Below, in pieces: positions 25,769 through 35,376 of a DNA stretch of 53,172 nucleotides. Numbering within the stretch: the first letter of the stretch is position 1; the number at the start of each line of letters is the position of its first letter. Made by a program: the position numbers and the translations under genes. The stretch comes from CAKRJP01 sp963658085 (lineage in GTDB: Bacteria; Bacillota; Clostridia; Lachnospirales; Lachnospiraceae): assembly GCA_963658085.1 (NCBI GenBank), contig CAVKOU010000015.1, positions 1 through 53,172 of the forward strand, read 5' to 3'. The notes under the pieces were generated by a model. That model made no database searches. It was not told where the DNA came from and saw only the letters and a list, made by a program, of their open reading frames with translations.

Positions 25769-26671
25769 TTATGATTCCATGGTTTTAATCACATTGGTAT
25801 AGAGCCAGGGATAAATGGCTAGAATCCAAATTACCAGGATGAAATATTCTAAGAATTTCGCAATGCAGGAAACTCCTAAGATCTTGGTAACACTTCCCTT
25901 GATTGCTGCTACCAAAATAAGTCCGATAATTACTTTTAACACCTGGGCCCACATGTGTTTGGTCTTTGTAGAAAAGCGCAGTTTCGTATTCTCTAAATAC
26001 CAACCACAGGCAAAGCCTAATCCCGCACCGGCGCTTTTGCAGCAATCTTTTGCATATTCTCCTGCAATGATATTCTGACAGCTGAGAAAGAGTGCATAGC
26101 CTGCCACTGCACAGGAAATAATGATCAAAGCTACTGCCACATATTTACGGTACTTGGTTTCGTCTAGAATATGATCCTGAAAGCGCCAGACAATCGCAAG
26201 AGAGATAGTGGCAGTGAGAAATCCCACTGTCACATCTGCCGGGGTATGGCATCCTAAATACATTCTTGAAAATGCTACAAGAAAGGGCAGGAAGAAACAC
26301 AAAGCCTTCAACCATTTCTTGTTCTTAGGAAGTTGCAAAGCCAGTGGGAAGTAAAGAGATACTGCCGACTGGGTATGGCCACTGGGAAAGGAGAATCCAG
26401 TGGCACCGGATATGGCGCTGTCCACAGCCGAAAAATCAGGATCTAAGATCCAAGGTCTCGGAACTCGAAAACAGATCTTTAAAGTCTGCACGAAAAGTGT
26501 TGAGACAAAAAAGTTAAACCCCATAAGATAGGCAAATCGCTTATTTATACACCAATAACAAATACAGATGATAAAGACGGCAATGGTTCCTTCTCCAAAG
26601 TAGGTTATAAGTTGCATCAGCTGGTTGAGAAGGGGAGTCCGAAGTTCCGCCAAGAACCATAAAAATGTCAT
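25769..26671 (-). CDS. PAP2 family membrane phosphatase
   Basis: A 300-residue polytopic membrane protein with about seven to eight hydrophobic segments. The three acid-phosphatase motifs are intact: KICFRVPRP (Lys65, Arg72, Pro73), PSGH (96-99) and SRxxxxxH (Ser135, Arg136, His142). It probably removes phosphate from a lipid such as undecaprenyl diphosphate or phosphatidate at the outer membrane face. The start codon overlaps the stop codon of typA by one base (TAATG), which suggests translational coupling. The C-terminal third is an extra set of membrane helices. Confidence 0.93.
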   Translation of the reverse strand: MTFLWFLAELRTPLLNQLMQLITYFGEGTIAVFIICICYWCINKRFAYLMGFNFFVSTLFVQTLKICFRVPRPWILDPDFSAVDSAISGATGFSFPSGHTQSAVSLYFPLALQLPKNKKWLKALCFFLPFLVAFSRMYLGCHTPADVTVGFLTATISLAIVWRFQDHILDETKYRKYVAVALIIISCAVAGYALFLSCQNIIAGEYAKDCCKSAGAGLGFACGWYLENTKLRFSTKTKHMWAQVLKVIIGLILVAAIKGSVTKILGVSCIAKFLEYFILVIWILAIYPWLYTNVIKTMES

Positions 26672-28497
26672 TATTTTAAATTACTCCTTCTACGCATCTT
26701 AGAATCAAGAATTTTCTTACGGATTCTAAGAGATTTCGGGGTTACTTCCAAAAGTTCGTCAGTATCAATGAAGTCTAAGGCTTCTTCGAGGCTAAGTACC
26801 TTCGGAGGTGTCAGTCTAAGAGCCTCGTCCGCTCCGGAAGAACGAGTATTTGTTAAATGCTTTGCTTTACATACATTGATCTCGATATCATCAGTTTTTG
26901 CATTCTGTCCTACAACCATACCGGAATAAACCTTTTCTCCGGCTCCAATAAAGAGGGTACCGCGCTCCTGAGCGATATAAAGACCATAAGTTACGGATTC
27001 GCCGGTTTCAAAGGCAATTAAGGATCCCTGCTTACGATACTGGATATCTCCCTTGTAAGGCTCGTATCCTTCAAAGGCAGTGTTGATGATACCATTTCCC
27101 TTGGTATCTGTTAAGAATTCTCCTCTGTATCCGATGAGACCGCGAGATGGAATCTTGAATTCCAGACGAGTATAACCGCCGTTGGATGCTCCCATGTTCT
27201 GAAGTTCACCCTTTCTCTGGCTTAGCTTATCGATAACACTTCCGGTAAATTCGTCCGGAACATCGATGTAAGCAGTCTCGATAGGCTCTAAAAGCTTTCC
27301 GTTCTCGTCTTTGTGATAGAGAACCTCTGCTTTACTTACGGCAAATTCATATCCTTCACGGCGCATGTTCTCGATAAGTACAGATAAGTGAAGTTCGCCA
27401 CGACCGGAAACTTTGAAACTATCGTTATTTTCTGTCTCTTCTACACGAAGGCTGACATCGGTATTTAACTCTCTGAAGAGACGGTCTCTGATATGACGGG
27501 AAGTGACAAATTTACCTTCCTGACCTGCAAGAGGACTGTCATTTACCATAAACTGCATAGAAATGGTAGGCTCAGAAATCTTTTGGAAAGGAATAGCCTG
27601 TGGATTCTCAGGGGAGCAAATGGTATCTCCGATGGAAAGATCAGAAATACCGGAAATTGCAACGATGGAACCGATGGTTGCCTCGTTAACATCTACCTTA
27701 TTTAAACCATCGAATTCATAAAGTTTGCTAATACGAACCTTCTCGTGGCGATCTGGATCATGCTCGTTTACAACCATGGCATCCATTCCTACTTTAATGG
27801 TTCCGTTGTCTACTTTACCGATACCGATACGTCCCACATACTCATTATAATCGATGGTACTGATAAGAACCTGAGTATCAGCCTCTGGATCTCCTTCCGG
27901 AGCAGGGATGTAGTTTAAGATGGTCTCGAAGAGAGGCTTCATGTCTTTCTCTTCATCGGACATATCCAAGATAGCTACACCTGCCTTGGCAGAAGCAAAT
28001 ACAAATGGGCAGTCGAGTTGCTCATCGGAAGCATTCAGATCCAGGAAAAGCTCCAATACTTCGTCAATGACCTCATCGGGTCTCGCCTCAGGACGGTCAA
28101 TCTTGTTGATACATACGATAACAGGAAGATCCAGATCCAAAGCCTTTCTGAGAACGAACTTTGTCTGAGGCATGGCACCCTCAAAGGCGTCAACTACAAG
28201 AACAACACCATTTACCATTTTAAGGACACGTTCCACTTCACCACCGAAGTCTGCATGACCTGGGGTATCAATAATGTTGATTTTTGTATCTTTATAATAT
28301 ACAGCAGTATTCTTGGAGAGAATAGTAATACCACGTTCTCTCTCGATATCATTGGAATCCATAACGCGCTCTGCAACATCCTGGTTGTCACGGAAAACAC
28401 CACTCTGCTTTAAAAGCTCATCAACTAGTGTGGTTTTGCCGTGGTCGACATGGGCAATAATGGCAATGTTACGAATATCTTCTCGTTTGGTCTTCAT
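26671..28497 (-). CDS. typA: Ribosome-associated GTPase TypA/BipA
   Basis: A 608-residue translational GTPase related to elongation factor G, involved in large-subunit assembly and stress or cold adaptation. The G1 loop AHVDHGKT is at residues 15-22. RERGITI (switch I), DTPGHADFGGEV (G3) and NKIDRPEARPDEV (G4) follow, then EF-Tu domain 2, an EF-G-like alpha/beta domain and the BipA-specific C-terminal domain. Length is standard. GAGGTG precedes the ATG. It is the first gene of a two-gene unit with the PAP2 phosphatase. Confidence 0.97.
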   Translation of the reverse strand: MKTKREDIRNIAIIAHVDHGKTTLVDELLKQSGVFRDNQDVAERVMDSNDIERERGITILSKNTAVYYKDTKINIIDTPGHADFGGEVERVLKMVNGVVLVVDAFEGAMPQTKFVLRKALDLDLPVIVCINKIDRPEARPDEVIDEVLELFLDLNASDEQLDCPFVFASAKAGVAILDMSDEEKDMKPLFETILNYIPAPEGDPEADTQVLISTIDYNEYVGRIGIGKVDNGTIKVGMDAMVVNEHDPDRHEKVRISKLYEFDGLNKVDVNEATIGSIVAISGISDLSIGDTICSPENPQAIPFQKISEPTISMQFMVNDSPLAGQEGKFVTSRHIRDRLFRELNTDVSLRVEETENNDSFKVSGRGELHLSVLIENMRREGYEFAVSKAEVLYHKDENGKLLEPIETAYIDVPDEFTGSVIDKLSQRKGELQNMGASNGGYTRLEFKIPSRGLIGYRGEFLTDTKGNGIINTAFEGYEPYKGDIQYRKQGSLIAFETGESVTYGLYIAQERGTLFIGAGEKVYSGMVVGQNAKTDDIEINVCKAKHLTNTRSSGADEALRLTPPKVLSLEEALDFIDTDELLEVTPKSLRIRKKILDSKMRRRSNLK

Positions 28498-28652
28498 ATA
28501 TTTTACACCTCGTCATTTGATTATAGTTTGCTTTTTTGACACTAGTACTTTATTCTACCATATTTAGCGAAATTTACAAGTGGACGGAAAAATGTTTAGG
28601 TTACAGTGCAAATAGTAGCAGCGTTGAGCACTCCTTGAGGTAGATAGTAACA

Positions 28653-28681
28653 TTGACAGGAAACCTGAATAATGATACTAT
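28653..28681 (+). promoter_or_regulatory. Promoter of dapA
   Basis: TTGACA (28653-28658), 17 bases, TACTAT (28676-28681). The leader to the start codon is about 65 bases and shows no lysine riboswitch. Confidence 0.75.
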
Positions 28682-28754
28682 TTCTACAGTTACGTTTTAA
28701 TGAGAAACGTTACAGCATGATAACGGAGAAAGCGAAAAGTGGGAGGTATTTATT

Positions 28755-29648
28755 ATGGCTATATTTACAGGCGCAGGCGTGGCAATTGTTACACCTTTCA
28801 ATGAAGATGAGAGCATTAATTATGATAGATTGGATGAGTTGCTTGAGTTTCACATTGCCAATGGAACAGATTCTATTGTAATCTGCGGAACTACTGGTGA
28901 GTCTGCAACTATGACAGAAGAGGAACATGCGGAATGTGTTCGCTTCACCATCGAGAGAGTAAATCACAGAATTCCCGTCATTGCAGGAACAGGTTCTAAT
29001 TGTACAAGAACAGCTATTGAGTTATCCAAGGATGCGGCAGAGCACGGGGCAGATGGACTTTTACTTGTAACTCCTTATTATAATAAGGCAACGCAGGCAG
29101 GATTAGTAAAGCATTTTTCGGCCATTGCTAATGAAGTAAATGGCACGCCAATCGTACTTTACAGCGTGGCAAGCCGTACCGGATGCAACATTGAGCCGGA
29201 TACTGTAGCTACCCTGGTGAAGAACGTAGAGAATATTGTAGCTATCAAGGAAGCATCAGGAAATATTTCTCAGATTGCAAAGATCATGGATCGCACCGAA
29301 GGAAAAATCGATCTCTACTCAGGAAATGATGATCAGATCGTTCCACTGTTGTCCTTAGGAGGAAAGGGAGTAATTTCCGTACTGTCCAACGTGGCACCAA
29401 AGGAAACCCATGATATCTGCCAGAAGTTCTTTGACGGAGATGTGGCAGGAAGTCGCGAACTTCAGTTAAAGGCCATCCCATTGGTAGAGCAGTTATTCTG
29501 CGAGGTAAATCCTATTCCGGTCAAGAAGGCAATGCAGCTTATGGGCATGGACTGCGGACCACTTCGTATGCCAATGACAGAACTGACACCGGCACATACG
29601 GAGTCGTTAGCTAAGGCAATGAAAGACTTTGGAATCAAACTTGCTTAA
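28755..29648 (+). CDS. dapA: 4-hydroxy-tetrahydrodipicolinate synthase
   Basis: A 297-residue aldolase of the lysine/diaminopimelate pathway. It condenses pyruvate with aspartate semialdehyde through a Schiff base. The catalytic lysine is Lys165 in AIKEASG. The tyrosine of TPYYNKA (about residue 136) and the GTTGES pyruvate-binding motif (about 45-50) are present. Length is typical. GGGAGG precedes the ATG. A terminator separates it from dapB, so the two dap genes may be transcribed apart. It fits with hom downstream as part of aspartate-family metabolism. Confidence 0.97.
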   Translation: MAIFTGAGVAIVTPFNEDESINYDRLDELLEFHIANGTDSIVICGTTGESATMTEEEHAECVRFTIERVNHRIPVIAGTGSNCTRTAIELSKDAAEHGADGLLLVTPYYNKATQAGLVKHFSAIANEVNGTPIVLYSVASRTGCNIEPDTVATLVKNVENIVAIKEASGNISQIAKIMDRTEGKIDLYSGNDDQIVPLLSLGGKGVISVLSNVAPKETHDICQKFFDGDVAGSRELQLKAIPLVEQLFCEVNPIPVKKAMQLMGMDCGPLRMPMTELTPAHTESLAKAMKDFGIKLA

Positions 29649-29663
29649 TAGAAAGTAGCACAA

Positions 29664-29697
29664 AAAAGGATACCATCATATATCATGGTATCCTTTT
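29664..29697 (+). terminator. Terminator after dapA
   Basis: AAAAGGATACCA pairs with TGGTATCCTTTT around TCATATATCA, followed by a short T stretch. Confidence 0.85.
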
Positions 29698-29798
29698 CGT
29701 GTTAAAACAAAGGCAAATGCGAAGCATAGTATTCTATTTGTTGTAGATTATCTGATGTTTCGTAAATGACAATGATAATATGATAGGAGATTTTTTAT

Positions 29799-30557
29799 AT
29801 GGTACGAGCAATTATGCATGGATGTAACGGAAGAATGGGGCAGGTAGTGTCTGGCCTTGTGAAGGAAGATGCAGGAATCGAATTTGTGGCAGGTATCGAT
29901 TCCTATACAGAAAAGAAGAACGACTACCCGGTTTTTGCCAAAATCTCAGACTGTGATGTGGAGGCGGACGTGATCATTGACTTCTCTAACGCGGCTGCAG
30001 TGGATGACCTTTTGGAATATTGCGTAGAAAAGCAGGTTCCTGTGGTTCTTTGTTCCACAGGTCTTTCTGAGGAACAGCTTCAGAAAGTAGAGGAGGCTTC
30101 TGGGAAGGTGGCAGTGTTAAAGTCTGCAAACATGTCTCTTGGAATCAACCTTTTATTAAAGTTGTTGCAGAATGCTACGAAGGTACTTGCTCCGGCGGGA
30201 TATGACATTGAACTGGTGGAAAGACATCACAATCAGAAATTAGATGCCCCAAGTGGAACGGCCATTGCTTTAGCGGATTCTATCAATGAGTCGATGGATA
30301 ATACCTATGAGTATGTCTATGACAGAAGTCAGGTTCGCAAGAAGAGAGATGCCAAGGAGATCGGTATTTCAGCTGTTCGTGGCGGAACCATCGTAGGAGA
30401 GCATGAGGTAATCTACGCCGGAACTGATGAGGTAATCGAGTTTAAGCATACCGCTTACTCCAGAACTGTATTTGGAAAAGGCGCCGTGGAAGCAGCTAAA
30501 TTTTTGGCAGGAAAAGAAGCTGGAAGATATGACATGGCGGATGTAATCCAGTTCTAA
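29799..30557 (+). CDS. dapB: 4-hydroxy-tetrahydrodipicolinate reductase
   Basis: A 252-residue NAD(P)H-dependent reductase, the step after DapA. The nucleotide-binding loop GCNGRMG is at residues 8-14. The catalytic signature ERHHNQKLDAPSGTA (about 141-155) contains the conserved histidine pair and lysine. The C-terminal half is the substrate and tetramerisation domain. ATAGGAG precedes the ATG. The eukaryotic-type hisA gene follows 51 bases later on the same strand and may be cotranscribed. Confidence 0.97.
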   Translation: MVRAIMHGCNGRMGQVVSGLVKEDAGIEFVAGIDSYTEKKNDYPVFAKISDCDVEADVIIDFSNAAAVDDLLEYCVEKQVPVVLCSTGLSEEQLQKVEEASGKVAVLKSANMSLGINLLLKLLQNATKVLAPAGYDIELVERHHNQKLDAPSGTAIALADSINESMDNTYEYVYDRSQVRKKRDAKEIGISAVRGGTIVGEHEVIYAGTDEVIEFKHTAYSRTVFGKGAVEAAKFLAGKEAGRYDMADVIQF

Positions 30558-30608
30558 AGGAATTTGGGAAAAACGAGAGAAGTTAAAAAATAAACTTGGA
30601 GATTATAT

Positions 30609-31379
30609 ATGAGATTTCGACCATGTATTGACATACATAACGGAAAAGTGAAGCAGATTGTCGGTGGAAGCCTAAGGGATCAGGGAGATGCGGCGGTGGA
30701 AAACTTTGCCGCTACCCAGGATGCATCATATTTCGCAAATATGTATAAAAAAGATGGGTTAAAGGGCGGTCATGTCATTCTTCTAAATCCGAGTACCTCA
30801 CCTTACTATAGGGAAACTTTAAGACAGGCAAAGCTTGCGCTTGAGGCTTACCCTGGAGGCTTACAGATTGGTGGAGGCGTTAATCCGGATAATGGAGAAG
30901 AATTTCTAAACATGGGAGCCAGCCACGTTATTGTCACTTCCTATGTATTTAAAGATGGAGAAGTGAAGTGGGACAGACTCTTAAAGCTTAAGGAAGCTGT
31001 GGGCAAAGAACATCTGGTTATTGACCTTAGCTGCAGAAAAAAAGACGGAGATTACTATATCGTGACGGACCGTTGGCAGAAGTTTACCAACGTGAAGTTG
31101 ACTCCTAAGGTTTTAGAAGAGATTGCTTCCTACTGTGATGAATTTCTGGTTCATGGTGTGGATGTTGAGGGAAAAGCCTCCGGTGTGGAGGAGGATCTGG
31201 TAAGACTGTTAAAAGACCATTGCCAGATCCCTGCTACCTATGCAGGGGGTATCGGAAGTCTCACAGATTTGAATAGATTTCGAGAGTTGTCAGGCGAGAA
31301 GCTTGATTTTACCATAGGCAGTGCCCTGGATATTTTTGGAGGAAGTATCCCCTATGACCAGATCGTAAAAAACCAATGA
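30609..31379 (+). CDS. hisA: Phosphoribosylformimino-AICAR ribotide isomerase, eukaryotic HIS6 type
   Basis: A 256-residue TIM-barrel isomerase of histidine synthesis. Its sequence follows the eukaryotic HIS6 form rather than the usual bacterial HisA. It opens with RPCIDIHNGKVKQIVGG (about 4-20) and has LQIGGGVN near 96. Later come VIVTSYVF, VIDLSCRKKDG, FLVHGVDVEG, TYAGGIGSLTDL and a closing GSALDIFGG. Each matches a yeast HIS6 block from memory. Acidic residues at strand 1 (Asp8) and in the DVEG segment fit the catalytic pair. No other his gene is nearby. The SD is poor. Other HisA/HisF-like roles cannot be excluded. Confidence 0.85.
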   Translation: MRFRPCIDIHNGKVKQIVGGSLRDQGDAAVENFAATQDASYFANMYKKDGLKGGHVILLNPSTSPYYRETLRQAKLALEAYPGGLQIGGGVNPDNGEEFLNMGASHVIVTSYVFKDGEVKWDRLLKLKEAVGKEHLVIDLSCRKKDGDYYIVTDRWQKFTNVKLTPKVLEEIASYCDEFLVHGVDVEGKASGVEEDLVRLLKDHCQIPATYAGGIGSLTDLNRFRELSGEKLDFTIGSALDIFGGSIPYDQIVKNQ

Positions 31380-31616
31380 GTGTTTAGAAGACGTTAGCCT
31401 TCCGCCAAATTGGTTGAATTGCCTTATAGATAGTGTTAGAATGTGGATTGAGTGGTTTGTGAAGTTAAAGATAGTTAACCCTCAACCATGAGAAAACAAT
31501 TATGATAGGATTCTTGTAAATATCCTGAATAGTTGCGAATCATTCAAAGATTCCAATGATAATAAAAGAGATTCCTATAATAATAGAAGAGATTAAGTTA
31601 AGGAGTAATGAATCGA

Positions 31617-34181
31617 ATGGGTTTATTTCAAAAAATATTTGGAACACATAGCGAGCATGAGCTCAAGAGAATCTATCCTATTGTAGATGCCATCGAAGCT
31701 TTGGATTCCGGGATGCAGGCACTTTCCGATGAAGAATTAAAGGGAAAGACTGTAGAATTTAAGGAGAGACTGGCAGGAGGAGAGACCTTAGACAGTATTT
31801 TGCCGGAGGCTTTTGCGGTAGTACGTGAGGCTGGAAGTCGAGTCCTTGGCATGAAACATTATAGAGTACAGCTCATCGGTGGTATTATCTTGCATCAGGG
31901 ACGTATTGCCGAGATGAGAACAGGTGAAGGTAAGACTTTAGTATCTACTTTGCCGGCTTATTTAAATGCCCTAACAGGTGAAGGCGTGCATATTGTTACT
32001 GTCAATGATTATTTGGCAAAGCGTGATGCGGAATGGATGGGTCGTGTCCATGAATTTTTAGGACTAACTGTAGGTGTTGTCTTAAATGAGATGGACAATG
32101 ATGAGAGACGTGCCGCTTACAACTGTGATATTACTTACGTTACCAACAATGAATTGGGATTTGATTACCTGAGAGATAACATGGTAGTTTACAAGGAGCA
32201 GCTGGTACAGCGAGGCCTTACCTATGCCATCATCGATGAGGTGGATTCGGTTCTCATTGACGAGGCCAGAACTCCTCTGATTATTTCCGGTCAAAGCGGT
32301 AAATCTACAAAATTATATGAAGCATGCGATATATTAGCCCGTCAGTTGGAGAAGGGTGAAGCTAGCGGAGAATTTTCCAAGATGAACGCCATCATGGGTG
32401 AGGATATCGAGGAGACTGGTGACTTTATCGTAAATGAGAAAGAGAAGAATATTAACCTGACAGAAGATGGTGTGAAGAAGGTTGAAAAATTCTTCCATAT
32501 CGAGAATCTGGCAGATGCAGAGAATCTTGAGATTCAGCACAACATTATCTTGGCTCTTCGAGCTCACAATCTGATGTTCAGAGATCAGGACTATGTGGTA
32601 AAGGATGACCAGGTACTGATTGTTGACGAGTTTACGGGACGTATCATGCCGGGGCGCCGTTATTCTGACGGACTGCATCAGGCTATCGAGGCGAAAGAGC
32701 ATGTAAAAGTGAAAAGAGAGAGCAAGACTCTTGCTACCATTACCTTCCAGAACTTATTTAATAAATATAAGAAAAAATCCGGTATGACCGGTACTGCTCT
32801 TACAGAGGAGAAGGAGTTTAGAGAGATTTACGGTATGGACGTTGTAGAGATTCCTACCAATAAGCCGGTACAGAGAATCGACCTGGACGATGCGGTCTAT
32901 AAGACCAAAGACGAGAAATTCCATGCAGTTTGTGATGAGATCATTAAGGCTCATGAAAAGCATCAGCCGGTATTGGTCGGTACCATTACTATCGAGACTT
33001 CAGAACTTCTCAGTGGAATGCTGAAAAGACGTGGAGTTCCGCATAATGTATTGAATGCAAAGTTCCATGAGCAGGAGGCAGAGATCGTAGCACAGGCCGG
33101 TATCCACGATGCGGTAACCATTGCCACCAACATGGCTGGTCGTGGTACGGATATTAAATTAGATGATGAGTCCCGTGAGGTGGGCGGTCTTAAGATCATC
33201 GGTACAGAAAGACATGAGTCCAGGCGTATCGACAATCAGCTCCGTGGACGTTCCGGTAGACAGGGTGATCCGGGAGAATCCAGATTCTATATTTCCCTGG
33301 AAGATGATCTGATGCGTCTTTTTGGTTCTGAGCGTCTCATGGACGTCTTTACCAAGTTGGGAGTAGAAAAGGGAGAACAGATCGAGCACAAGATGCTTTC
33401 CAATGCCATCGAAAAGGCTCAGGAGAAGATTGAGAGTAACAACTTTGGTATTCGTAAGAACCTGTTAGAGTACGATCAGGTAATGAACGAGCAAAGAGAG
33501 ATCATTTACGAAGAGAGACGCCAGGTTCTTGATGGAGAGAATATGCGGGATTCTATCTTCCATATGATGAATGATTATATCGAAAATCTGGTAGATATGG
33601 TCATCAGTCCTGATCAGGATAACGATGAATGGGATTTAAAGGAGTTAAATGTTTCTCTTCATAATACCATTCCGATGGAACCGATTACGGAAGAAGATAC
33701 CAAAAAGTTAAATGCGAAAGAATTAAAGCAACTCATCAAAGAGCGTGCAGCCAAGCATTATGAGACCAAGGAAGCAGAGTTTACAGAGCCTGAGCAAATT
33801 CGTGAAATCGAGCGAGTGGTTCTTCTTAAGGTTATCGATGCCAAGTGGATGGATCATATTGACGATATGGATCAGCTTCGTCAGGGAATCGGACTTCAGG
33901 CTTATGGACAGAGAGATCCGAAGGTTGAATATAAGATGATCGGCTATGAGATGTTCGATCAGATGACAAAGAATATTACGGAGGAGACCATCCGCACCTT
34001 GTTCCATATCCGTGTCGAGCAGAAAGTGGAGAGAGAACAGGTAGCGGAAGTTACCGGAACCAACAAGGATGACAGCGCAGTAAAAGCACCGAAGAAGAGG
34101 GTAGAGAAGAAGGTTTATCCAAATGATCCTTGCCCGTGCGGAAGCGGCAAGAAGTACAAACAGTGCTGCGGCCGTAAGTAA
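31617..34181 (+). CDS. secA: Preprotein translocase ATPase SecA
   Basis: An 854-residue motor ATPase that drives secretory proteins through SecYEG. The Walker A motif MRTGEGKT is at residues 100-107. The DEVDSVLIDEARTPLIISG segment marks the DEAD-type motor and preprotein cross-linking region. The second motor domain carries TNMAGRGTDI and QLRGRSGRQGDPG. The C-terminus ends in a zinc-binding CPCGSGKKYKQCC tail (about 839-851) that binds SecB or ribosomes in relatives. Of two in-frame ATGs, 31617 is preferred because AGGAG lies 11 bases upstream; 31608 leaves only two. It is followed by prfB. Confidence 0.98.
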   Translation: MGLFQKIFGTHSEHELKRIYPIVDAIEALDSGMQALSDEELKGKTVEFKERLAGGETLDSILPEAFAVVREAGSRVLGMKHYRVQLIGGIILHQGRIAEMRTGEGKTLVSTLPAYLNALTGEGVHIVTVNDYLAKRDAEWMGRVHEFLGLTVGVVLNEMDNDERRAAYNCDITYVTNNELGFDYLRDNMVVYKEQLVQRGLTYAIIDEVDSVLIDEARTPLIISGQSGKSTKLYEACDILARQLEKGEASGEFSKMNAIMGEDIEETGDFIVNEKEKNINLTEDGVKKVEKFFHIENLADAENLEIQHNIILALRAHNLMFRDQDYVVKDDQVLIVDEFTGRIMPGRRYSDGLHQAIEAKEHVKVKRESKTLATITFQNLFNKYKKKSGMTGTALTEEKEFREIYGMDVVEIPTNKPVQRIDLDDAVYKTKDEKFHAVCDEIIKAHEKHQPVLVGTITIETSELLSGMLKRRGVPHNVLNAKFHEQEAEIVAQAGIHDAVTIATNMAGRGTDIKLDDESREVGGLKIIGTERHESRRIDNQLRGRSGRQGDPGESRFYISLEDDLMRLFGSERLMDVFTKLGVEKGEQIEHKMLSNAIEKAQEKIESNNFGIRKNLLEYDQVMNEQREIIYEERRQVLDGENMRDSIFHMMNDYIENLVDMVISPDQDNDEWDLKELNVSLHNTIPMEPITEEDTKKLNAKELKQLIKERAAKHYETKEAEFTEPEQIREIERVVLLKVIDAKWMDHIDDMDQLRQGIGLQAYGQRDPKVEYKMIGYEMFDQMTKNITEETIRTLFHIRVEQKVEREQVAEVTGTNKDDSAVKAPKKRVEKKVYPNDPCPCGSGKKYKQCCGRK

Positions 34182-34189
34182 GGAGTATG

Positions 34190-34221
34190 ATGCCAAGGGA
34201 GACGATTGCCTCCTTTGGCAT
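34190..34221 (+). terminator. Weak hairpin between secA and prfB
   Basis: ATGCCAAGGGA pairs with TCCTTTGGCAT. There is no T-run, so it may only reduce read-through or affect mRNA stability. Confidence 0.45.
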
Positions 34222-34257
34222 TATCGTATAATTATAAAAAGAAATGGGGTGACAGCA

Positions 34258-35365
34258 TTGGTAGAACTGGATCAGTTCAAAAGCGTTATGCTTGCATATG
34301 AAGAGCCTCTTGCTGAATTGAGGGATTCACTTTGACACTGCAAACAAAGCGAAACGGGTGGAAGAGCTAGAGCGAAAGATGGAGGAACCCTCCTTCTGGG
34401 ATGATGCAGAGGAAGCACAGAAGCTTACAAAAGAATTAAAGGATTTAAAAGATACCTTAAATACCATGGATAGCCTGGATCAGTCCAGTCAGGATATCCT
34501 GACGTTGATCGAGATGGGCTATGAAGAGGAAGATCAGGATATGGTTTCGGAGATCGAAGAGGAGATCAAATCCTTTGAGGAGACCTTCGAAGGAATCCGT
34601 ATTCAGACCCTGTTGTCGGGAGAGTACGATGCCTGTGATGCCATCCTGACTCTCCATGCAGGGGCGGGAGGTACCGAGTCCTGCGACTGGGCGAACATGC
34701 TATACCGTATGTACAACCGCTGGGCGCAGAACAAGGGCTTCTCTTTAGAAGTCCTGGATTACCTGGAAGGAGATGTGGCAGGAATCAAGGCCGTAACCTT
34801 CGAGGTTCACGGGGAGAATGCCTATGGATATCTAAAGTCCGAGAAGGGCGTTCACCGTCTGGTGCGGATTTCTCCTTATAATGCAGCGGGAAAACGGCAG
34901 ACCTCTTTTGTCTCCTGCGATGTAATGCCGGAGATCGACAAGGATATTGATATTGAGATCGCAGACGATGATATCCGAATTGATACCTATAGGTCCAGCG
35001 GGGCGGGAGGACAGCATATTAATAAGACTTCCTCCGCCATCCGAATCACCCACCTTCCAACGGGTATTGTGGTACAGTGTCAAAATGAACGATCCCAGCA
35101 TCATAACAAAGATAAAGCGATGCAGATGTTAAAGTCCAAGCTGCAGCTTTTGAAGGAACAGGAACAGGCGGAGAAGGTATCGGATATCCGGGGAGAGGTG
35201 AAGGAGATCGGATTTGGAAATCAGATTCGTTCCTATGTCATGCAGCCTTACACTCTGGTGAAGGATCACCGGACAAATGTGGAAAACAGTAACGTATCAG
35301 CGGTTATGGATGGGGATATCGATAGGTTTATCAATGCCTATCTAAAAATGATCGCTAACGATTAG
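34258..35365 (+). CDS. prfB: Peptide chain release factor 2, programmed +1 frameshift
   Basis: RF2 ends translation at UGA and UAA. The gene is read as 34258-34332 joined to 34334-35365, giving 368 residues. The first 25 codons end at CTT-TGA-C, where a +1 slip is expected. The probable start is TTG at 34258 (LVELDQF), with GGGGTGA before it. A GTG at 34249 is the alternative. The hydrolysis motif GGQ is at 250-252. The stop-codon recognition tripeptide at 205-207 reads SPY rather than the usual SPF. hom follows after 11 bases, so the two are probably cotranscribed. Confidence 0.96.
34321..34336 (+). promoter_or_regulatory. RF2 programmed frameshift site
   Basis: The slippery CTT-TGA-C lies at 34330-34336. 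Just upstream, GAGGGA provides the internal Shine-Dalgarno-like stimulator. In-frame UGA (34333-34335) makes the slip depend on RF2 level, the classical autoregulation. Confidence 0.95.
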
Positions 35366-35376
35366 AGGAGGAACCT

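Noticed and set aside
34190..34335. Short frame before prfB as a separate gene or a sequencing frameshift
   Set aside because: It is the normal 5' part of RF2 ending at the conserved CTTTGAC programmed frameshift, so it is neither an error nor a separate gene.
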